From: Paragordius varius
Lineage: Eukaryota > Nematomorpha
NCBI GenBank assembly: GCA_964247055.1
Contig: OZ176050.1
Coordinates: 496,001 to 560,000, forward strand
Reading direction: 5' to 3'
DNA: 64,000 nt
Every line of letters begins with the position of its first letter. Position 1 is the first letter of the stretch. This document shows positions 24,383 through 36,177 of this stretch, piece after piece. The position numbers and the translations under genes are program-made. The notes beneath the pieces were generated by a model, which saw nothing but the letters and a program-made list of their open reading frames with translations, did no database searches and had not been told where the DNA came from.

Positions 24383-27300
24383 AGATCGGACTTTAAATGT
24401 AATTTTTATGAATTTTTTAAATATTTAAAAAATTTATTTTATACGATTTTAAAAATAAAAATGGCTACCTAAAATCCAAATTTGATCAGGTGATGTCACC
24501 ATAATTTTTTTTGGGTAGCCCTATGGTAGTTCCATCATCACGGAGTATAAATGTAATTTTTATGAATTTTTTAAATATTTAAAAAATTTATTTTATACGA
24601 TTTTAAAAATAAAAATGGCTGCCTAAAATCCAAATTTGATCAGGTGATGTCACCATAATTTTTTTTAGGTAGCCCTATGGTATTTCCATCATCACCCCAA
24701 ATATTTTCGAGATCGGAGTATAAATGTAAATTTTATGAATTTTTTAAATATTTAAAAAATTTATTTTATACGATTTTAAAAATAAAAATGGCTACCTAAA
24801 ATCCAAATTTGATCAGGTGATGTCGCCATAATTTTTTTTGCGTAGTCCTATGGTAGTTCCATCATCACCCCAAATATTTTGGGGATCGGACTATAAATGT
24901 AATTTTTATGAATATTTAAAAAATTTATTTTATACGATTTTAAAAATAAAAATGGCTACCTAAAATCCAAATTTGATCAGGTGATGTCACCATAATTTTT
25001 TTTGGGTAGCCCTATGGTAGTTCCATCATCACCCCAAATATTGTCGAGATCGGAGTATAAATGTAATTTTTTTGAATTTTTTAAATATTTAAAAAATTTA
25101 TTTTATACGATTTTAAAAATAAAAATGGCTACCTAAAATCCAAATTTGATCAGGTGATGTCACCATAATTTTTTTTGCGTAGCCCTATGGTAGTTCCATC
25201 ATCACCCCAAATATTTTGGGGATCGGACTATAAATGTAATTTTTATGAATATTTAAAAAATTTATTTTATACGATTTTAAAAATAAAAATGGCTACCTAA
25301 AATCCAAATTTGATCAGGTGATGTCACCATAATTTTTTTTGCGTAGCCCTATAGTAGTTCCATCATCACCCCTTATATTTTGGGGATCGGAGTATAAATG
25401 TAATTTTTATGAATTTTTTAAATATTTAAAAAATTTATTTTATACGATTTTAAAAATAAAAATGGCTGCCTAAAATCCAAATTTGATCATGTGATGTCGC
25501 CATAATTTTTTTTAGGTAGCCCTATTCCATCATCACCCCAAATATTTTGGGGATCGGACTATAAATGTAATTTTTATGAATTTTTTAAATATTTAAAAAA
25601 TTTATTTTATACGATTTTAAAAATAAAAATGGCTACCTAAAATCCAAATTTGATCAGGTGATGTCGCCATAATTTTTTTTGGGTAGCGCTATGGTAGTTC
25701 CATCATAACCCCAAATATTTTTGAGATCGGAGTATAAATGTAATTTTTATGAATTTTTTAAATATTTAAAAAATTTATTTTATACGATTTTAAAAATAAA
25801 AATGGCTACCTAAAATCCAAATTTGATCAGGTGATGTCGCCATAATTTTTTTTGGGTAGCCCTATAGTAGTTCCATCATCACCCCAAATATTTTGGGGAT
25901 CGGAGTATAAATGTAATTTTTATGAATTTTTTAAATATTTAAAAAATTTATTTTATACGATTTTAAAAATAAAAATGGCTACCTAAAATCCAAATTTGAT
26001 CAGGTGATGTCGCCATAATTTTTTTTGCGTAGTCCTATGGTAGTTCCATCATCACCCCAAATATTTTGGGGATCGGACTATAAATGTAATTTTTATGAAT
26101 ATTTAAAAAATTTATTTTATACGATTTTAAAAATAAAAATGGCTACCTAAAATCCAAATTTGATCAGGTGATGTCACCATAATTTTTTTTGGGTAGCCCT
26201 ATGGTAGTTCCATCATCACCCCAAATATTGTCGAGATCGGAGTATAAATGTAATTTTTTTGAATTTTTTAAATATTTAAAAAATTTATTTTATACGATTT
26301 TAAAAATCAAAATGGCTACCTAAAATCCAAATTTGATCAGGTGATGTCACCATAATTTTTTTTGGGTAGCGCTATGGTAGTTCCATCATAACCCCAAATC
26401 TTTTTGAGATCGGACTTTAAATGTAATTTTTATGAATTTTTTAAATATTTAAAAAATTTATTTTATACGATTTTAAAAATAAAAATGACTACCTAAAATC
26501 CAAATTTGATCAGGTGATGTCGCCATAATTTTTTTGGGTAGCCCTATGGTAGTTCCATCATAACCCCAAATATTTTTGAGATCGGAGTTTAAATGTAATT
26601 TTTATGAATTTTTTAAATATTTAAAAAATTTATTTTATACGATTTTAAAAATAAAAATGGCTACCTAAAATCCAAATTTGATCAGGTGATGTCACCATAA
26701 TTTTTTTTGGGTAGCCCTATGGTAGTTCCATCATCACCCCAAATATTTTCGAGATCGGAGTATAAATGTAATTTTTATGAATTTTTTAAATATTTAAAAA
26801 ATTTATTTTATACGATTTTAAAAATAAAAATGGCTACCTAAAATCCAAATTTGATCAGGTGATGTCACCATAATTTTTTTTGGGTAGCCCTATAGTAGTT
26901 CCATCATCACCCCAAATATTTTCGAGATCGGAGTATAAATGTAATTTTTATGAATTTTTTAAATATTTAAAAAATTTATTTTATACGATTTTAAAAATAA
27001 AAATGGCTACCTAAAATCCAAATTTGATCAGGTGATGTCGCCACAATTTTTTTTGGGTAGCCCTATGGTAGTTCCATCATCACCCCAAATATTTTCGAGA
27101 TCGGAGTATAAATGTAATTTTTATGAATTTTTTAAATATTTAAAAAATTTATTTTATACGATTTTAAAAATAAAAATGGCTACCTAAAATCCAAATTTGA
27201 TCAGGTGATGTCGCCACAATTTTTTTTGGGTAGCCCTATGGTAGTTCCATCATCACCCCAAATATTTTCGAGATCGGAGTATAAATGTAATTTTTATGAA

Positions 27301-27961
27301 TTTTTTAAATATTTAAAAAATTTATTTTATACGATTTTAAAAATAAAAATGGCTACCTAAAATCCAAATTTGATCAGGTGATGTCACCATAATTTTTTTT
27401 GGGTAGCCCTATGGTAGTTCCATCATCACCCCAAATATTTTCGAGATCGGAGTATAAATGTAATTTTTATGAATTTTTTAAATATTTAAAAAATTTATTT
27501 TATACGATTTTAAAAATAAAAATGGCTACCTAAAATCCAAATTTGATCAGGTGATGTCACCATAATTTTTTTTGGATAGCCCTATGGTAGTTCCATCATC
27601 ACCCCAAATATTGTCGAGATCGGAGTATAAATGTAATTTTTTTGAATTTTTTAAATATTTAAAAAATTTATTTTATACGATTTTAAAAATCAAAATGGCT
27701 ACCTAAAATCCAAATTTGATCAGGTGATGTCACCATAATTTTTTTTGGGTAGCGCTATGGTAGTTCCATCATAACCCCAAATCTTTTTGAGATCGGACTT
27801 TAAATGTAATTTTTATGAATTTTTTAAATATTTAAAAAATTTATTTTATACGATTTTAAAAATAAAAATGACTACCTAAAATCCAAATTTGATCAGGTGA
27901 TGTCGCCATAATTTTTTTGGGTAGCCCTATGGTAGTTCCATCATAACCCCAAATATTTTTG
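24383..27961. repeat. 3579-bp segmental tandem duplication, copy 2
   Basis: This is the direct repeat of the preceding segment, with the same order of about 21 monomers. It ends with TTTTGAGATCGG followed by TTTTCGAG monomers, where copy 1 ran into the CATCACGGAG joint. Private differences noticed are GATTTCGCC at about 24322 in copy 1 (GATGTCGCC here), TTTCGAAATC near 23517 in copy 1 (TTTCGAGATC here), and GGATAG near 27573 here (GGGTAG in copy 1). Confidence 0.88.
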
Positions 27962-30900
27962 AGATCGGACTTTAAATGTAATTTTTATGAATTTTTTAAA
28001 TATTTAAAAAATTTATTTTATACGATTTTAAAAATAAAAATGGCTACCTAAAATCCAAATTTGATCAGGTGATGTCACCATAATTTTTTTTGGGTAGCCC
28101 TATGGTAGTTCCATCATCACCCCAAATATTTTCGAGATCGGAGTATAAATGTAATTTTTATGAATTTTTTAAATATTTAAAAAATTTATTTTATACGATT
28201 TTAAAAATAAAAATGGCTACCTAAAATCCAAATTTGATCAGGTGATGTCACCATAATTTTTTTTGGGTAGCCCTATGGTAGTTCCATCATCACCCCAAAT
28301 ATTTTCGAGATCGGAGTATAAATGTAATTTTTATGAATTTTTTAAATATTTAAAAAATTTATTTTATACGATTTTAAAAATAAAAATGGCTACCTAAAAT
28401 CCAAATTTGATCAGGTGATGTCACCATAATTTTTTTTGGGTAGCCCTATGGTAGTTCCATCATCACCCCAAATATTGTCGAGATCGGAGTATAAATGTAA
28501 TTTTTTTGAATTTTTTAAATATTTAAAAAATTTATTTTATACGATTTTAAAAATAAAAATGGCTACCTAAAATCCAAATTTGATCAGGTGATGTCACCAT
28601 AATTTTTTTTGCGTAGCCCTATGGTAGTTCCATCATCACCCCAAATATTTTGGGGATCGGACTATAAATGTAATTTTTATGAATTTTTTAAATATTTAAA
28701 AAATTTATTTTATACGATTTTAAAAATAAAAATGGCTACCTAAAATCCAAATTTGATCAGGTGATGTCGCCATAATTTTTTTTGGGTAGCGCTATGGTAG
28801 TTCCATCATAACCCCAAATATTTTTGAGATCGGACTTTAAATGTAATTTTTATGAATTTTTTAAATATTTAAAAAATTTATTTTATACGATTTTAAAAAT
28901 AAAAATGGCTACCTAAAATCCAAATTTGATCAGGTGATGTCGCCCTAATTTTTTTTGCGTAGTCCTATGGTAGTTCCATCATCACCCCAAATATTTTGGG
29001 GATCGGACTATAAATGTAATTTTTATGAATATTTAAAAAATTTATTTTATACGATTTTAAAAATAAAAATGGCTACCTAAAATCCAAATTTGATCAGGTG
29101 ATGTCACCATAATTTTTTTTGCGTAGCCCTATAATAGTTCCATCATCACCCCCTATATTTTGGGGATCGGAGTATAAATGTAATTTTTATGAATTTTTTA
29201 AATATTTAAAAAATTTATTTTATACGATTTTAAAAATAAAAATGGCTGCCTAAAATCCAAATTTGATCATGTGATGTCGCCATAATTTTTTTTAGGTAGC
29301 CCTATTCCATCATCACCCCAAATATTTTGGGGATCGGACTATAAATGTAATTTTTATGAATTTTTTAAATATTTAAAAAATTTATTTTATACGATTTTAA
29401 AAATAAAAATGGCTACCTAAAATCCAAATTTGATCAGGTGATGTCGCCATAATTTTTTTTGGGTAGCGCTATGGTAGTTCCATCATAACCCCAAATATTT
29501 TTGAGATCGGACTTTAAATGTAATTTTTATGAATTTTTTAAATATTTAAAAAATTTATTTTATACGATTTTAAAAATAAAAATGGCTACCTAAAATCCAA
29601 ATTTGATCAGGTGATGTCGCCATAATTTTTTTTGGGTAGCCCTATAGTAGTTCCATCATCACCCCAAATATTTTGGGGATCGGAGTATAAATGTAATTTT
29701 TATGAATTTTTTAAATATTTAAAAAATTTATTTTATACGATTTTAAAAATAAAAATGGCTACCTAAAATCCAAATTTGATCAGGTGATGTCGCCATAATT
29801 TTTTTTGCGTAGTCCTATGGTAGTTCCATCATCACCCCAAATATTTTGGGGATCGGACTATAAATGTAATTTTTATGAATTTTTTAAATATTTAAAAAAT
29901 TTATTTTATACGATTTTAAAAATAAAAATGGCTACCTAAAATCCAAATTTGATCAGGTGATGTCGCCATAATTTTTTTTGGGTAGCGCTATGGTAGTTCC
30001 ATCATAACCCCAAATATTTTTGAGATCGGACTTTAAATGTAATTTTTATGAATTTTTTAAATATTTAAAAAATTTATTTTATACGATTTTAAAAATAAAA
30101 ATGGCTACCTAAAATCCAAATTTGATCAGGTGATGTCACCATAATTTTTTTTGGGTAGCCCTATGGTAGTTCCATCATCACCCCAAATATTTTCGAGATC
30201 GGAGTATAAATGTAATTTTTATGAATTTTTTAAATATTTAAAAAATTTATTTTATACGATTTTAAAAATAAAAATGGCTACCTAAAATCCAAATTTGATC
30301 AGGTGATGTCGCCATAATTTTTTTTGGGTAGCCCTATAGTAGTTCCATCATCACCCCCTATATTTTGGGGATCGGAGTATAAATGTAATTTTTATGAATT
30401 TTTTAAATATTTAAAAAATTTATTTTATACGATTTTAAAAATAAAAATGGCTGCCTAAAATCCAAATTTGATCATGTGATGTCGCCATAATTTTTTTTAG
30501 GTAGCCCTATTCCATCATCACCCCAAATATTTTGGGGATCGGACTATAAATCTAATTTTTATGAATTTTTTAAATATTTAAAAAATTTATTTTATACGAT
30601 TTTAAAAATAAAAATGGCTACCTAAAATCCAAATTTGATCAGGTGATGTCGCCATAATTTTTTTTGGGTAGCGCTATGGTAGTTCCATCATAACCCCAAA
30701 TATTTTTGAGATCGGACTTTAAATGTAATTTTTATGAATTTTTTAAATATTTAAAAAATTTATTTTATACGATTTTAAAAATAAAAATGGCTACCTAAAA
30801 TCCAAATTTGATCAGGTGATGTCGCCATAATTTTTTTTGGGTAGCCCTATGGTAGTTCCATCATCACCCCAAATATTTTAGGGATCGGACTATAAATGTA

Positions 30901-32461
30901 ATTTTTATGAATTTTTTAAATATTTAAAAAATTTATTTTATACGATTTTAAAAATAAAAATGGCTACCTAAAATCCAAATTTGATCACGTGATGTCACCA
31001 TAATTTTTTTTGGGTAGCCCTATGGTAGTTTCATCATCACCCCAAATATTTTGGGGATCGGACTATAAATGTAATTTTTATGAATTTTTTAAATATTTAA
31101 AAAATTTATTTTATACGATTTTAAAAATAAAAATGGCTACCTAAAATCCAAATTTGATCAGGTGATGTCGCCATAATTTTTTTTGGGTAGCGCTATGGTA
31201 GTTCCATCATAACCCCAAATATTTTTGAGATCGGACTTTAAATGTAATTTTTATGAATTTTTTAAATATTTAAAAAATTTATTTTATACGATTTTAAAAA
31301 TAAAAATGGCTACCTAAAATCCAAATTTGATCAGGTGATGTCGCCCTAATTTTTTTTGCGTAGTCCTATGGTAGTTCCATCATCACCCCAAATATTTTGG
31401 GGATCGGACTATAAATGTAATTTTTATGAATATTTAAAAAATTTATTTTATACGATTTTAAAAATAAAAATGGCTACCTAAAATCCAAATTTGATCAGGT
31501 GATGTCACCATAATTTTTTTTGCGTAGCCCTATAGTAGTTCCATCATCACCCCCTATATTTTGGGGATCGGAGTATAAATGTAATTTTTATGAATTTTTT
31601 AAATATTTAAAAAATTTATTTTATACGATTTTAAAAATAAAAATGGCTGCCTAAAATCCAAATTTGATCATGTGATGTCGCCATAATTTTTTTTAGGTAG
31701 CCCTATTCCATCATCACCCCAAATATTTTGGGGATCGGACTATAAATGTAATTTTTATGAATTTTTTAAATATTTAAAAAATTTATTTTATACGATTTTA
31801 AAAATAAAAATGGCTACCTAAAATCCAAATTTGATCAGGTGATGTCGCCATAATTTTTTTTGGGTAGCGCTATGGTAGTTCCATCATAACCCCAAATATT
31901 TTTGAGATCGGACTTTAAATGTAATTTTTATGAATTTTTTAAATATTTAAAAAATTTATTTTATACGATTTTAAAAATAAAAATGGCTACCTAAAATCCA
32001 AATTTGATCAGGTGATGTCACCATAATTTTTTTTGGGTAGCCCTATGGTAGTTCCATCATCACCCCAAATATTTTCGAGATCGGAGTATAAATGTAATTT
32101 TTATGAATTTTTTAAATATTTAAAAAATTTATTTTATACGATTTTAAAAATAAAAATGGCTACCTAAAATCCAAATTTGATCAGGTGATGTCGCCATAAT
32201 TTTTTTTGGGTAGCCCTATAGTAGTTCCATCATCACCCCCTATATTTTGGGGATCGGAGTATAAATGTAATTTTTATGAATTTTTTAAATATTTAAAAAA
32301 TTTATTTTATACGATTTTAAAAATAAAAATGGCTGCCTAAAATCCAAATTTGATCATGTGATGTCGCCATAATTTTTTTTAGGTAGCCCTATTCCATCAT
32401 CACCCCAAATATTTTGGGGATCGGACTATAAATGTAATTTTTATGAATTTTTTAAATATTT
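27962..32461. repeat. Mosaic satellite segment sharing blocks with 11.7-14.0 and 17.5-19.8 kb
   Basis: From GCCCTAAT at 28942 to the TTTTAGGG monomer at 30877, the variant order follows 11744-13851, but with one TTTTCGAG monomer missing: the offset is 17198 bp at the start and 17026 at the end. GCCCTAAT recurs at 31343 (2401 bp on), followed again by the CCCCCTATATT, CCCTATTCC and GCGCTATGG monomers, so the block is repeated in part. Two CATCACCCCCTATATT monomers lie close together (about 31552 and 32235). This is a rearranged copy of older segments, not a clean HOR. No gene is seen. Confidence 0.85.
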
Positions 32462-35400
32462 AAAAAATTTATTTTATACGATTTTAAAAATAAAAATGGC
32501 TACCTAAAATCCAAATTTGATCAGGTGATGTCGCCATAATTTTTTTTGGGTAGCGCTATGGTAGTTCCATCATAACCCCAAATATTTTTGAGATCGGACT
32601 TTAAATGTAATTTTTATGAATTTTTTAAATATTTAAAAAATTTATTTTATACGATTTTAAAAATAAAAATGGCTACCTAAAATCCAAATTTGATCACGTG
32701 ATGTCACCATAATTTTTTTTGGGTAGCCCTATGGTAGTTTCATCATCACCCCAAATATTTTGGGGATCGGACTATAAATGTAATTTTTATGAATTTTTTA
32801 AATATTTAAAAAATTTATTTTATACGATTAAAATAAAAATGGCTACCTAAAATCCAAATTTTATCAGGTGATGTCACCATAATTTTTTTTGGGTAGCTCT
32901 ATGGTAGTTCCATCATCACGGAGTATAAATGTAATTTTTATGAATTTTTTAAATATTTAAAAAATTTATTTTATACGATTTTAAAAATAAAAATGGCTGC
33001 CTAAAATCCAAATTTGATCAGGTGATGTCACCATAATTTTTTTTAGGTAGCCCTATGGTATTTCCATCATCACCCCAAATATTTTCGAGATCGGAGTATA
33101 AATGTAATTTTTATGAATTTTTTAAATATTTAAAAAATTTATTTTATACGATTTTAAAAATAAAAATGGCTACCTAAAATCCAAATTTGATCAGGTGATG
33201 TCACCATAATTTTTTTTAGGTAGCCCTATGGTATTTCCATCATCACCCCAAATATTTTCGAGATCGGAGTATAAATGTAATTTTTATGAATTTTTTAAAT
33301 ATTTAAAAAATTTATTTTATACGATTTTAAAAATAAAAATGGCTACCTAAAATCCAAATTTGATCAGGTGATGTCGCCATAATTTTTTTTGCGTAGTCCT
33401 ATGGTAGTTCCATCATCACCCCAAATATTTTGGGGATCGGACTATAAATGTAATTTTTATGAATATTTAAAAAATTTATTTTATACGATTTTAAAAATAA
33501 AAATGGCTACCTAAAATCCAAATTTGATCAGGTGATGTCACCATAATTTTTTTTGGGTAGCCCTATGGTAGTTCCATCATCACCCCAAATATTGTCGAGA
33601 TCGGAGTATAAATGTAATTTTTTTGAATTTTTTAAATATTTAAAAAATTTATTTTATACGATTTTAAAAATAAAAATGGCTACCTAAAATCCAAATTTGA
33701 TCAGGTGATGTCACCATAATTTTTTTTGCGTAGCCCTATGGTAGTTCCATCATCACCCCAAATATTTTGGGGATCGGACTATAAATGTAATTTTTATGAA
33801 TTTTTTAAATATTTAAAAAATTTATTTTATACGATTTTAAAAATAAAAATGGCTACCTAAAATCCAAATTTGATCAGGTGATGTCGCCATAATTTTTTTT
33901 GGGTAGCGCTATGGTAGTTCCATCATAACCCCAAATATTTTTGAGATCGGACTTTAAATGTAATTTTTATGAATTTTTTAAATATTTAAAAAATTTATTT
34001 TATACGATTTTAAAAATAAAAATGGCTACCTAAAATCCAAATTTGATCAGGTGATGTCACCATAATTTTTTTGGGTAGCCCTATGGTAGTTCCATCATCA
34101 CGGAGTATAAATGTAATTTTTATGAATTTTTTAAATATTTAAAAAATTTATTTTATACGATTTTAAAAATAAAAATGGCTGCCTAAAATCCAAATTTGAT
34201 CAGGTGATGTCACCATAATTTTTTTTAGGTAGCCCTATGGTATTTCCATCATCACCCCAAATATTTTCGAGATCGGAGTATAAATGTAAATTTTATGAAT
34301 TTTTTAAATATTTAAAAAATTTATTTTATACGATTTTAAAAATAAAAATGGCTACCTAAAATCCAAATTTGATCAGGTGATGTCGCCATAATTTTTTTTG
34401 CGTAGTCCTATGGTAGTTCCATCATCACCCCAAATATTTTGGGGATCGGACTATAAATGTAATTTTTATGAATATTTAAAAAATTTATTTTATACGATTT
34501 TAAAAATAAAAATGGCTACCTAAAATCCAAATTTGATCAGGTGATGTCACCATAATTTTTTTTGGGTAGCCCTATGGTAGTTCCATCATCACCCCAAATA
34601 TTGTCGAGATCGGAGTATAAATGTAATTTTTTTGAATTTTTTAAATATTTAAAAAATTTATTTTATACGATTTTAAAAATAAAAATGGCTACCTAAAATC
34701 CAAATTTGATCAGGTGATGTCACCATAATTTTTTTTGCGTAGCCCTATGGTAGTTCCATCATCACCCCAAATATTTTGGGGATCGGACTATAAATGTAAT
34801 TTTTATGAATATTTAAAAAATTTATTTTATACGATTTTAAAAATAAAAATGGCTACCTAAAATCCAAATTTGATCAGGTGATGTCACCATAATTTTTTTT
34901 GCGTAGCCCTATAGTAGTTCCATCATCACCCCTTATATTTTGGGGATCGGAGTATAAATGTAATTTTTATGAATTTTTTAAATATTTAAAAAATTTATTT
35001 TATACGATTTTAAAAATAAAAATGGCTGCCTAAAATCCAAATTTGATCATGTGATGTCGCCATAATTTTTTTTAGGTAGCCCTATTCCATCATCACCCCA
35101 AATATTTTGGGGATCGGACTATAAATGTAATTTTTATGAATTTTTTAAATATTTAAAAAATTTATTTTATACGATTTTAAAAATAAAAATGGCTACCTAA
35201 AATCCAAATTTGATCAGGTGATGTCGCCATAATTTTTTTTGGGTAGCGCTATGGTAGTTCCATCATAACCCCAAATATTTTTGAGATCGGAGTATAAATG
35301 TAATTTTTATGAATTTTTTAAATATTTAAAAAATTTATTTTATACGATTTTAAAAATAAAAATGGCTACCTAAAATCCAAATTTGATCAGGTGATGTCGC

Positions 35401-36177
35401 CATAATTTTTTTTGGGTAGCCCTATAGTAGTTCCATCATCACCCCAAATATTTTGGGGATCGGAGTATAAATGTAATTTTTATGAATTTTTTAAATATTT
35501 AAAAAATTTATTTTATACGATTTTAAAAATAAAAATGGCTACCTAAAATCCAAATTTGATCAGGTGATGTCGCCATAATTTTTTTTGCGTAGTCCTATGG
35601 TAGTTCCATCATCACCCCAAATATTTTGGGGATCGGACTATAAATGTAATTTTTATGAATATTTAAAAAATTTATTTTATACGATTTTAAAAATAAAAAT
35701 GGCTACCTAAAATCCAAATTTGATCAGGTGATGTCACCATAATTTTTTTTGGGTAGCCCTATGGTAGTTCCATCATCACCCCAAATATTGTCGAGATCGG
35801 AGTATAAATGTAATTTTTATGAATTTTTTAAATATTTAAAAAATTTATTTTATACGATTTTAAAAATAAAAATGGCTACCTAAAATCCAAATTTGATCAG
35901 GTGATGTCACCATAATTTTTTTTGCGTAGCCCTATAGTAGTTCCATCATCACCCCTTATATTTTGGGGATCGGAGTATAAATGTAATTTTTATGAATTTT
36001 TTAAATATTTAAAAAATTTATTTTATACGATTTTAAAAATAAAAATGGCTGCCTAAAATCCAAATTTGATCATGTGATGTCGCCATAATTTTTTTTAGGT
36101 AGCCCTATTCCATCATCACCCCAAATATTTTGGGGATCGGACTATAAATGTAATTTTTATGAATTTTTTAAATATTA
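32462..36177. repeat. 3716-bp segmental tandem duplication, copy 1
   Basis: CATCACGGAG joints at 32918 and 34100 recur at 36634 and 37816. The CGATTAAAAT joint at 32826 recurs at 36542. AATATTAAAAAAATT at 36171 recurs at 39887. All offsets are 3716 bp. The left breakpoint lies between 32462 and 32599, judged from mismatches on either side. The content is itself a copy of the 19.7-22.7 kb stretch about 13 kb upstream, with one extra TTTTAGGTAG monomer inserted near 33.2 kb. Confidence 0.9.
33168..33225. other. 12-bp inverted repeat spanning a monomer boundary (AGGTAG variant)
   Basis: GGCTACCTAAAA at 33168-33179 is the exact reverse complement of TTTTAGGTAGCC at 33214-33225, a 12-bp stem with a 34-nt loop. 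In common monomers the right arm is TTTTGGGTAGCC, so only GGCTACC/GGTAGCC (7 bp) pair; the example at 341-347 and 392-398 shows this. Most AGGTAG monomers are preceded by GGCTGCC, which breaks the stem. The few preceded by GGCTACC, such as this one, keep it. Confidence 0.78.
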
